NCBI GenBank assembly: GCA_002375765.1
Contig: DFMV01000009.1
Span: 1 to 13,245, forward strand
Direction: 5' to 3'
From: Rhizobiales bacterium UBA3584
Lineage (GTDB): Bacteria; Pseudomonadota; Alphaproteobacteria; Rhizobiales; Devosiaceae
Length of the DNA stretch: 13,245 nt
Part shown: piece by piece, positions 6,680 to 13,245 of the stretch
How positions within the stretch are numbered: the stretch's first letter is position 1
Layout of the letters: every line of letters starts with the position of its first letter
The notes under the pieces: model-generated
The model's input: only the letters and a program-made list of their open reading frames with translations
What the model was told of the DNA's origin: nothing
Databases searched by the model: none
Position numbers and translations under genes: made by a program

Positions 6680-7966
6680 ATGGTCGGCTCAACAACAAAT
6701 CTGCTGACGGATTATGAGCTGTTCCAGCGGAAGAACAGCAAGAATTGGTGGATGCGTTTTTCCATACGTGGAAAGGGGCAGGAACGTATTAGCCTCAAAA
6801 CTAGCGATCGTGCTTTGGCCGAACGTCTCGCGCGCGATGAGTACTATCGGTACCAGGTGCGCGCAGAGGATGGGATCTTTACGGCGCCTGCGAAATTTGA
6901 GCGGATAGCTAAAGACTACCTGACATACGTGCGGAAGCAGGTCGAGCGAGGGCATATGAGGCCCTATCGGAACATCAACGACAAGCAGGTAATTGAGCGC
7001 TATCTGATTCCATTCTTCGGCTCTTACCGCTTGTCTCAGATCACGACGCCGCTCATTAAGTCGTTTGTCGACTGGCGCTTCACGTACTGGACTGAGGGGC
7101 CAGGCAAAGACATTCACAAGCATGAGCGTCAGCGAAAAGGGCGACGCTACTTTTCGAAGGTTGTGCGCAAGGTGCCGTCTGCAAATACGGTTCGCGCCAA
7201 CTGTGCCGTATTGAGTGGCATCTTTCGTTATGCTGAGCTCATTGGAGAAATACGTACGGGCGACGTGCCGCGTATTCCACTTCCAAAGACCAAGCCCAAT
7301 CCCCGACCAACATTCACATTGGATGAGGTGTACCGCTTAATCCTGGCATCAGGGGAACGGGTCGGAGAAGCGCATCTGCAGAAGCGCCAGCGCTATGAGC
7401 GTCTGGTCCTCGCCAGCTATATCGATATCGCTGCCTATTCAGGCCTACGTCCGGTAGAACTGCATAATCTGGATTGGCGTCATATCGAAGGGTTCAAGGA
7501 GCACGTCGATAGCCCAATAGGGACCGAATACGATCTCCGCTTTTACGCCTTTGGGAAGACAAAGCCTCGCACGGCAGTTGTGCATCCCCATGTGTTCGGT
7601 TCGCTACACAATTTGTGGAGCGCGTTCGAGGCGATTCACGGACGTGAACCCAATCCAGACGATCCAGTTTTTTGCAACTATCAGGGCGAGCGCATCAAGA
7701 CCATGCGACGCAGCCTCAACGCGCTGCTTGAAGCTGAAGGCTTGAAATTTACTGCTTCAGGCGGACAGCGCGTTACCTACAGCTTCCGTCATTTCTATAT
7801 CTGCCAACAATTGCTGTCCGGCGTGGATGTATATCAGCTGGCTACCAACGCGGGCACTAGCGTGGAAATGATCCAGAAGTTCTATTCAAAGCTCGGACCG
7901 GAGATGTTCAAGAAGGAACTGCGGCCAAGTTGGTCTAACTCTAGAGTAGGCAATTCACTGCCTTAG
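6680..7966 (+). CDS. int: Tyrosine recombinase/integrase of the element
   Basis: The product has 428 residues. The N-terminal ~65 residues resemble an arm-binding part (WWMRFSIRGKGQERISLKTS). A SAM-like core-binding domain spans about 70-190 and the catalytic domain about 210-410. Catalytic residues visible are R257 (SGLRPVEL), a likely beta-hairpin lysine K293, R370 and H371 in TYSFRHFYI, and Y402 in IQKFYSK. Tyrosine replaces the usual first histidine of the HxxR box, as in many YSLRHTY-type integrases. It lies 200 bases from the split tRNA and points inward, so it is the best candidate for the enzyme that inserted the element. The ATG lacks a strong ribosome site; GAGCAGGA (6656-6663) is 16 bases away, so the start is less certain than the gene. 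Confidence 0.9.
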   Translation: MVGSTTNLLTDYELFQRKNSKNWWMRFSIRGKGQERISLKTSDRALAERLARDEYYRYQVRAEDGIFTAPAKFERIAKDYLTYVRKQVERGHMRPYRNINDKQVIERYLIPFFGSYRLSQITTPLIKSFVDWRFTYWTEGPGKDIHKHERQRKGRRYFSKVVRKVPSANTVRANCAVLSGIFRYAELIGEIRTGDVPRIPLPKTKPNPRPTFTLDEVYRLILASGERVGEAHLQKRQRYERLVLASYIDIAAYSGLRPVELHNLDWRHIEGFKEHVDSPIGTEYDLRFYAFGKTKPRTAVVHPHVFGSLHNLWSAFEAIHGREPNPDDPVFCNYQGERIKTMRRSLNALLEAEGLKFTASGGQRVTYSFRHFYICQQLLSGVDVYQLATNAGTSVEMIQKFYSKLGPEMFKKELRPSWSNSRVGNSLP

Positions 7967-8016
7967 CCGGTTATTTGCGCAACGGCCCAATTTCGAGATA
8001 CTGGGCGGGTGCATCG

Positions 8017-8806
8017 TTATAGACGACCTAAGACTTCATCATCGATAGTGCGGATACGGAGACGGATCGCTCTGATCTCCGTTTTTGCTTCCACCTTGTA
8101 CAATTTGAGCGAGTTGTCGAGGCTGCAGAGAACTGAAGAAAGCTTGTCTGCAGCATTAGAAGCTTCGTTTCGTAGATCGCCCATCTGCCGGTCGGAAAAT
8201 TGGGGATCACCCAAATAAGCGCCTGGCGCGCGGATCTTATTGAGGCAGTCGACCAGCTGCTCCAGCTGCGCGATGACAACAGCTCTGGCGCTTTCGATGG
8301 TAGCGGTGTCATGCAGGGATCGTTGGTGAGCTTCAAGCTTAGTTAGAACTCGTTCGACCTGGCTTAGTTGGAAATCAGCCCAAAGGGCATCTGATGCCTT
8401 TCTTCATATTCAATGCTGGCTCGTCGTCGTCGCCTTGGTCATGGATGGACCAAAAAATGTTTTGGGAAAGCTTGGTTACCTCATCTACGAGATAGTCAGT
8501 CTTCTGCTCGGCGCTCTTCAGTCGATCGGCAATAATCTGGCGCGCCATGATGTCCTGCTGAACCGCCATTTTCCGCAACTGCTGCCACACAGGCTGAGTA
8601 GCGATGTAGGCTGCAAGCAGTGCCGCCGCTGCGCCTAAGATCGTCTGAAAATCACGCAGAACGAGGTAAACTCGACACTGAACCAATGTGCAAGAGTTGA
8701 GGGAGCGGGCATTATCGACAGGAATCGTATCCGCAAGCCACGCCAGAAGTAATATAGCGATTAAAACAACTGCACCTGCGGCTGCTACGATGCGGCTGGT
8801 ATCCAT
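8017..8806 (-). pseudogene. Membrane-anchored coiled-coil-like protein, frameshifted
   Basis: I do not recognise this protein. The first 143 codons run from ATG 8806 with two hydrophobic segments (about residues 6-25 and 54-70), then a charged helical part. The frame meets a stop soon after MKKGIRCPLG. The neighbouring frame has no stop from about 8400 to 8017 and continues as a sensible helical protein (KASDALWADFQLSQVERVLT onward, ending in DDEVLGRL). Dropping one A from the AAGAAAGG stretch near 8399-8404 joins the two into a single protein of about 262 residues. So this is one gene with a +1-base frameshift, or a sequencing error. It starts 13 bases after the stop of the compact recombinase on the same strand, so both probably share a transcript. 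Confidence 0.65.
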
Positions 8807-8819
8807 TCTACACGCTCGC

Positions 8820-9410
8820 CTAAAGACCCTCGACCGCTTTGACTAACATCTCATCGTTAACGTCTATATAGCGCTGCGTGGTGGTCAGGTTCTTGTGCCC
8901 GGCCAAAGTCATGATGACCTTCGGTGATATGCCCGAATGCGCGAGCCTGGTGATGAACCAGCGGCGGCCACTATGTGAGGTCGCCCCATCAATGCCTGCT
9001 GCCCGATAAATGCGAGCAAATAGCTGGCACAGGCTGTTGGCGGAAAAATGCCCCAAGTCGTTTTGGTATCGCTTCGACCGCTTTTGCGACGGAATGACCG
9101 GAGCATCGATAGAAAGTTGACTAAGGCAACTTTTCCAAGCGCGCAATTCTCGCTGAAGCCGCCCGTTTAGATGAACTGCTCGGGCCTCATTGGACTTGGT
9201 GTGTTCGGCCTTTAGCCAGAACTGCTCTTTGATCGTGGCATTCGGCTTGAGCAGGTCGCGCCATTTTAGACTAGCGATCTCTCCCACACGCAAACCCGCA
9301 TAATGGGAGAGCAGGACCGCAATCCTGTTGCGCTTGCCGTTCTGCATGGCTTCACACATGACGAGGACGCGCTTTAACTCCTGATCGGTTAGCACCTTTG
9401 CCTGCTTCAT
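8820..9410 (-). CDS. Compact tyrosine recombinase (catalytic domain only)
   Basis: The product has 196 residues from ATG 9410, which has an AGAAGG ribosome site 8 bases upstream; ATG 9446 is in frame but without a good site. All catalytic residues of a tyrosine recombinase are visible: R41 (YAGLRVGEI), likely K72, H146 and R149 in TSHSGRRWF, H172 in LAGHKNLTTTQRYI, and Y181. It lacks the usual N-terminal DNA-binding domain, which makes it about half the size of the integrase at 6680. It may be a truncated integrase or a member of the short recombinase types carried by plasmids and islands. It precedes the membrane-protein gene on the same strand. Its target site is unknown; a nearby 14-base direct repeat is a candidate. 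Confidence 0.88.
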   Translation of the reverse strand: MKQAKVLTDQELKRVLVMCEAMQNGKRNRIAVLLSHYAGLRVGEIASLKWRDLLKPNATIKEQFWLKAEHTKSNEARAVHLNGRLQRELRAWKSCLSQLSIDAPVIPSQKRSKRYQNDLGHFSANSLCQLFARIYRAAGIDGATSHSGRRWFITRLAHSGISPKVIMTLAGHKNLTTTQRYIDVNDEMLVKAVEGL

Positions 9411-9436
9411 CAACATCACCTTCTGTGGGTTTACCC

Positions 9437-9541
9437 TGCAAAACATGATGTTGCCATTGGCGCAAAAGGGCGAGCGCCATGGCGGGTTCTATTGGATCAG
9501 CAACTTAGGCCGTAATGTAAGGAATTGTGCAAAACATGATG
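9437..9541. repeat. 14-base direct repeat upstream of the compact recombinase
   Basis: TGCAAAACATGATG occurs at 9437-9450 and again at 9528-9541, 91 bases apart and identical. Both copies lie just upstream of the recombinase start (9410, minus strand). They may be recombinase binding or crossover sites, or operators for its promoter. The remaining part of the 9411-9774 gap contains small inverted repeats (for example ACAGCT at 9609-9614 with AGCTGT at 9629-9634) and the chrB promoter region, but no convincing gene. Confidence 0.5.
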
Positions 9542-9660
9542 ATTGGCTGCTGATGCATGGCAGCTGCCGACGCCATTGCGGTCGTAGAAGATGCTTTAAA
9601 TTACCCCGACAGCTGCCGTTTCATGGGTAGCTGTTGATCGCTGATGCGCTGAGAAGTTGG

Positions 9661-9691
9661 GTTGACGTTCAACGCGAAACGTCGGTATTTG
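9661..9691 (+). promoter_or_regulatory. Putative promoter/operator of the chromate operon
   Basis: TTGACG (9662-9667) and TATTTG (9686-9691) are 18 bases apart. Overlapping them are two dyads: GTTGA-cgt-TCAAC (9661-9673) and GACGTT-N8-AACGTC (9664-9683). A repressor bound there would cover the -35 and spacer. ChrB proteins are known chromate-responsive regulators in Ochrobactrum, so self-control is plausible but unproven here. Confidence 0.45.
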
Positions 9692-9774
9692 AACACCATG
9701 GGGATTGCGAGCTCCCCACGAGGCGCCAGCTGAAGATCGCGTTCCTTTTCAATTCCGGCGACGGAGGAACGTAC

Positions 9775-10596
9775 ATGTCTGCGCCCAATGCCATCTCGGT
9801 CGATAAACTTGCCCGCATCATCGGAACTCCTCGGGCACCGCGCCTGCTCGACGTGCGGTCGGAAGAAGATGTCGCAACCGATCCGAGACTGCTCCCTGGT
9901 GCCACAAGGGCCGATGACCAGGCACTTGCCGCCCTCGCGCCACAACTCGCCGGACAGCCCTCGATTAGTTTGTGCCAAGCCGGCCACCGGCGCAGTCAGG
10001 GCACCTCAGCATGGTTGCGCGCCGAGGGCTGCGCTTCGGAATATCTGGAGGGTGGGTTCGAGGCCTGGCGTTCTGCCGGTCTTCCGCTGATCGATCCAGC
10101 GAAGTTGCCCGCGCGCGATACACAAGGTCGCACCATTTGGGTCACGCGGTCGCGCCCCAAGATCGACCGCATCGCGTGCCCCTGGTTGATCCGGCGCTTT
10201 CTCGATCCCCGCGCGATTATCCTGTTCGTGGCGCCCGCCGAGGTGATTGGCGTTGCTGAACGCTACAATGGGTCGCCCTTCGATATCGAAGATGTGTTCT
10301 GGAGCCATCGGGGCGAGCTCTGCACCTTTGATGTAATGCTGGCCGAGTTCGGTCTGACCATTCCTGCGCTCGACCGGTTGGCAACCATCGTTCGCGCTGC
10401 CGATACGGCCCGGCTCGACCTCGCACCAGAAGCGGCCGGACTGCTTGCGGCGTCCCTCGGCCTGTCGCGGATGTATTCCGACGATCTGGAACAGCTTGAA
10501 GCCGGGATGTTGCTCTACGACGCCTTCTACCGGTGGGCGCGCGACGCAACCGAGGAGACCCACAACTGGCCCACCAACACACCGAAAGCACGCTGA
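9775..10596 (+). CDS. chrB: ChrB-type chromate resistance protein with N-terminal rhodanese domain
   Basis: The product has 273 residues from ATG 9775, which has GGAGG a few bases upstream (9763-9767). Residues about 5-110 form a rhodanese-like domain: LLDVRSEEDV near 24-33 and the active-site loop CQAGHRRSQG with the candidate catalytic C67. Residues about 118-262 are the ChrB C-terminal domain, with the hallmark DRIACPWLIRRFLDP (131-145). Classic ChrB proteins of about 320 residues have a different N-terminal domain. This is therefore the rhodanese-fused variant, and whether it acts as a regulator, a sulfur-transfer enzyme or a chromate sensor is open. It overlaps chrA by one base (TGATG), so the pair is translationally coupled and likely induced by chromate. 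Confidence 0.82.
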   Translation: MSAPNAISVDKLARIIGTPRAPRLLDVRSEEDVATDPRLLPGATRADDQALAALAPQLAGQPSISLCQAGHRRSQGTSAWLRAEGCASEYLEGGFEAWRSAGLPLIDPAKLPARDTQGRTIWVTRSRPKIDRIACPWLIRRFLDPRAIILFVAPAEVIGVAERYNGSPFDIEDVFWSHRGELCTFDVMLAEFGLTIPALDRLATIVRAADTARLDLAPEAAGLLAASLGLSRMYSDDLEQLEAGMLLYDAFYRWARDATEETHNWPTNTPKAR

Positions 10597-11963
10597 TGCA
10601 GGACCGCGCATTTCCAACTCTCGCCACTGCTACCCGCATCTGGGCCCGCATAGGCCTCTTGAGCTTCGGCGGTCCCGCAGGACAGATCGCGCTCATGCAC
10701 CGAATTCTGGTCGAAGAGCAGCGCTGGCTGGGCGAGAAGCGTTTCCTCCATGCGCTCAACTACTGCATGCTGCTGCCGGGACCAGAAGCAATGCAGCTCG
10801 CCGTTTATATCGGCTGGCTGATGCACCGCACTCTCGGCGGCATCATCGCGGGGGTGCTGTTCGTGCTGCCCGGTGTCGTGGCGATCATGGCGCTAAGCTG
10901 GATTTACGCGCTCTACGGCAATGTCGGACCGGTCGAGGCGCTGTTCTTCGGGCTCAAGGCCGCCGTTCTGGCCATCGTGGTGCAGGCGGTCATCCGTATC
11001 GGCTCGCGCGCCCTGAAGAATGGCACGATGGCCGCCATCGCCGTTGCTTCGTTCGTGGCGATCTTTGGCTTCGCGATACCGTTCCCACTGATCATTCTTG
11101 TCGCTGGCTTGATAGGGTTTTTAGGTGCGCGTGCGGGCCTGCCCGCATTCCATGGTGGTGGCGGCCACGGCAAGGTAGGCAAAGTCCAGATCGAGGACGC
11201 CGATACATTGCTGGGCGAGGAATCGCCGGACCACACACAGGTCAACCGGGGCTGGGCGTTGCAGATTTCGGCGGTATTCCTCTTGCTCTGGCTGGTGCCG
11301 GTCGCTGTGCTGTTCGCCGTGTTCGGTCCAGCCAACGTGTTCGCGCAGATTGCGGGCTTCTTCAGCGTCATGGCCGTGGTGACGTTTGGCGGCGCATATG
11401 CGGTCCTGGCCTATGTCGCGCAGGAGGCCGTGCAGAACTACGGTTGGCTTGCTCCTGGCGAGATGCTGGACGGGCTAGGCATGGCCGAGACCACGCCAGG
11501 GCCATTGATCATGGTGACGCAGTTCGTGGGTTTCATGGGCGCGTTCCGCGAGGCGAGCGGCTTGTCGCCGATGATGGCGGCAACGCTCGGTGGGCTCTTG
11601 ACGACTTGGGTTACCTTTGTCCCCTGCTTCCTTTGGATATTCCTTGGTGCGCCCTTCATCGAACGGCTTCGCGACAACAAGGTGCTCACAGCTGCGCTGA
11701 CTGCCATAACCGCAGCTGTGGTGGGTGTGATCCTAAATCTTGCCGTCTGGTTTGGTCTGCACGTGATCTTTAACGAGGTGCAGACGATCACATCGTTCGG
11801 ACTTGATATCGATGTGCCGGTCTGGTCCACACTGAACGTGCCTGCCGCAGCTTTGGTGCTGCTGGCCATTGTTGCAGTCTTCCGTTTCAAGCTAGGCCCT
11901 GTAACGGTGCTTGCGGGCTGCGCTGCAGCTGGCCTTGCCTTGCATTTCGCTGGAATGGCGTAA
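10596..11963 (+). CDS. chrA: ChrA chromate efflux transporter
   Basis: The product has 455 residues from ATG 10596, whose A is the last base of the chrB stop; an in-frame upstream GTG at 10533 lies within chrB and is unlikely. The protein is the long two-domain form of the CHR family, with many membrane segments and two homologous halves. FGGPAG (24-29) in the first half matches TFGGAYAVLAYVA in the second, and LLPGPEAMQLA matches TTPGPLIMVTQFVGF. A charged cytoplasmic linker (HGGGGHGKVGKVQIEDADTL) separates the halves. ChrA exports chromate from the cytoplasm across the inner membrane and gives Cr(VI) resistance. No defects are visible. It is the main useful cargo of the element in this window. 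Confidence 0.93.
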   Translation: MQDRAFPTLATATRIWARIGLLSFGGPAGQIALMHRILVEEQRWLGEKRFLHALNYCMLLPGPEAMQLAVYIGWLMHRTLGGIIAGVLFVLPGVVAIMALSWIYALYGNVGPVEALFFGLKAAVLAIVVQAVIRIGSRALKNGTMAAIAVASFVAIFGFAIPFPLIILVAGLIGFLGARAGLPAFHGGGGHGKVGKVQIEDADTLLGEESPDHTQVNRGWALQISAVFLLLWLVPVAVLFAVFGPANVFAQIAGFFSVMAVVTFGGAYAVLAYVAQEAVQNYGWLAPGEMLDGLGMAETTPGPLIMVTQFVGFMGAFREASGLSPMMAATLGGLLTTWVTFVPCFLWIFLGAPFIERLRDNKVLTAALTAITAAVVGVILNLAVWFGLHVIFNEVQTITSFGLDIDVPVWSTLNVPAAALVLLAIVAVFRFKLGPVTVLAGCAAAGLALHFAGMA

Positions 11964-12190
11964 GAATGACTGGACTGACGGGTACACCGCTAAAGCTCCC
12001 GTAGCGTCCTCGATCTGCCTGTATGAGAATGGCCAGTTACCACCAGCGCGGACCAAAAGCGGCCGGTCCCCTTTCCACCCCAAAGCCGCCAATCCCCGGA
12101 GAACAAGTTCGAAATGATGTGGTGGACCGGAACATCCTTTAATTGCAATGTTGCGGTTAGCCCATTGCAGGTATGAACTTCGTTGCGCAA
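11964..12190. other. Gap after chrA with no supported gene
   Basis: About 230 bases between the stop of chrA and the end of the convergent minus-strand gene. Short open frames on both strands cover it but lack ribosome sites and family resemblance. A 5-bp inverted repeat, GGACC (12050-12054) with GGTCC (12065-12069), is too weak and lacks a T-run to call a terminator. It may be debris of an older insertion. Confidence 0.4.
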
Positions 12191-13245
12191 TCAATTCACT
12201 GGCTCAACGATCGATGCGAGAGTGCCATCTGGTGCAATGGCGAGTGGAATCGTAACGGTGAAGTTGTCGGGCACTTCAACCTCAAGGGCAGTTGCGTGAC
12301 CTTCAGCACCCTGGTTAAGGGCAATCAGAAGGTCTCGATCGTAATCCACAGCTAGCCGATGCAACTTGATGAGATCATCGCGCTCCAACCAACGTTCGGC
12401 GAAAGCAGCCGCAACTATCGACGAAACCGAGCCTTGAACGAACGGTAGGTCGATGCGATCCCCGTTCTCGTCTCTAACAACCAGCGTCGCTTCACCATTA
12501 TCGCTCCCAAGTGAGATTAGTTGGCTAGCGGAGTAGTGCGCCGTGGCCTTGTGAAGCGCTTTTAGTCGCGCCAACCGTATCGGAGCAAATGCGGTTTGGC
12601 TGAGTGGAAGCCTACGTTCACGCCAGCCATGCTTTTTCGAGAGAGGCTGGATAAAAAGTACGTTCTCTTTCGCTGTTCCTATGCGGTCACCGACAGTGAC
12701 GGTCCAGTCTAAATATTTCAAATAGTTGTCCATGAAGCGGCCCGCTTCGTCCATGGGCATCAAGTATCTTGTCTTCGGATCGAGCTTTCGTAGATCAATC
12801 GGAAGTGGCGCTTCCACGCAGGAAAACGTTTGAGCCTTTGACGTAAACGCTCCCACCCATCCGCTCTCCTTGCAGGTCAAGAGAATGGCCTGTTCCAGGA
12901 AACTGGGCGGTGACGATTTGGGATCTGCTGAGGTCGCGTTCGCGTCTAGCGAAAGCACCCACTTTTCCAGCTCCCTCTGACTGAGCTCACTGAAACGCAA
13001 GATAGCGTCGATGAGCCGAAACAGCGGGTAGGCGGGATTGGAGGTGATTTCTGCTACAGCCCTGAGCGGCTTGGCCCGGACAATTTTTCGGAAATCACGC
13101 TCCAGCGCCTTCGGCTCGCTGGGAAGAAACTCACTGAGCTCCACAGTTCCGTTAGCGACACGCACAATCGCCCGATGAAACTCTCCCTCAGACGGTATGT
13201 TGTCGGGGTCCTTTATTGTTACCTCTGAGCTACTCCCCGAAAATG
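12191..13245 (-). CDS. Unrecognised protein, N-terminus beyond the right edge
   Basis: The frame is open from the right edge to the TGA at 12191 without any stop, about 350 residues. A GTG at 13165 could serve as a start, but codons upstream of it to the edge still read as a plausible protein (SSSEVTIKDPDNIPSEGEFH), so I treat the gene as cut by the window. I do not recognise the family. No membrane segment or signal peptide is evident. Visible traits are a basic stretch near 13080 (KALERDFRKIVRAKPLR), a helical middle, and a strand-rich C-terminus ending in VEVPDNFTVTIPLAIAPDGT. It runs toward chrA (convergent) and belongs to the inserted element. A defence or regulatory role is possible but not supported by any motif. 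Confidence 0.75.
   Translation of the reverse strand, partial: FSGSSSEVTIKDPDNIPSEGEFHRAIVRVANGTVELSEFLPSEPKALERDFRKIVRAKPLRAVAEITSNPAYPLFRLIDAILRFSELSQRELEKWVLSLDANATSADPKSSPPSFLEQAILLTCKESGWVGAFTSKAQTFSCVEAPLPIDLRKLDPKTRYLMPMDEAGRFMDNYLKYLDWTVTVGDRIGTAKENVLFIQPLSKKHGWRERRLPLSQTAFAPIRLARLKALHKATAHYSASQLISLGSDNGEATLVVRDENGDRIDLPFVQGSVSSIVAAAFAERWLERDDLIKLHRLAVDYDRDLLIALNQGAEGHATALEVEVPDNFTVTIPLAIAPDGTLASIVEPVN

Larger units (their letters stand above)
6471..13245. mobile_element. Left portion of an integrated genomic island/ICE with chromate resistance
   Basis: The element starts at the split tRNA-Arg(CCT), carries an integrase next to the junction, a second recombinase, unknown genes and a chrBA operon, and continues beyond the right edge. 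The integrase and the 8000-9600 region are visibly more AT-rich than the core genes to the left. No conjugation, relaxase or replication gene is visible in this part, so whether it can move by itself cannot be judged. Confidence 0.72.

Noticed and set aside
6471..6680. Group I intron in the tRNA-Arg(CCT) anticodon loop
   Set aside because: Agrobacterium has such an intron in this same tRNA, so it was considered. The following 200 bases show no group I core elements that I can see, and no 3' exon (TCTGA stem, T-arm, CGGGACC) follows. An integrase gene does follow.
8028..8336. Separate minus-strand frame at 8028-8336
   Set aside because: Its translation is S/R-rich without protein-like pattern. 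The other minus-strand frame here gives a sensible helical continuation of the membrane protein.
9601..9987. Minus-strand frame across the chrB start
   Set aside because: It overlaps the well-supported beginning of chrB and its ribosome site, and has no recognisable domain.
10445..11773. Long plus-strand open frame overlapping chrB and chrA
   Set aside because: It reads R/G/A-rich noise in another frame of chrA, which is a well-supported transporter gene.
1..13245. CRISPR array, rRNA or riboswitch
   Set aside because: No regularly spaced repeats, no rRNA segments and no recognised riboswitch consensus were seen anywhere in the window.

Overview
The window comes from an alphaproteobacterium, most likely of the order Hyphomicrobiales; Devosia/Pelagibacterium-type organisms are a guess from the gene style, not a proven placement. 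Three things support this: high-GC codon use with strong GGAGG-type ribosome sites, an ftsE-ftsX-plsC cluster, and a direct-repeat SOS box of the alphaproteobacterial type (GTTC-N7-GTTC).

Left part, about 1-6363, looks like core chromosome. It opens with the 3' end of ftsE, then ftsX (8-base overlap) and a PlsC-type acyltransferase. Next is a small unknown gene (2199-2540) whose promoter carries a perfect LexA box over its -10 element. A LuxR-type regulator (2815-3918) follows. After it comes a glycine-rich surface lipoprotein with a TbpB-like C-terminal barrel (4082-5008), paired with a Slam outer-membrane translocator (5080-6363). Together these form a type XI secretion pair, and a terminator-like hairpin lies between the two genes.

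At 6439-6478 the 5' half of a tRNA-Arg(CCT) gene is cut in its anticodon loop. The sequence then changes character and an integrase gene follows. From about 6479 to the right edge the window is read as the left end of an integrated element (genomic island or ICE) whose other end lies outside.

Its contents are: a full-length tyrosine integrase with iterated TAGCACAG motifs upstream; a minus-strand pair made of a compact second tyrosine recombinase and a frameshifted membrane-protein gene; a chromate-resistance operon with a rhodanese-ChrB fusion and the ChrA transporter, overlapping by one base; a 230-base stretch without a convincing gene; and a large unrecognised minus-strand gene that runs off the right edge.

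The most unusual points are the SOS-controlled orphan gene beside ftsEX, the Slam/lipoprotein pair in what looks like a non-pathogen, and a tRNA gene that is broken rather than rebuilt on the integrase side of the element.
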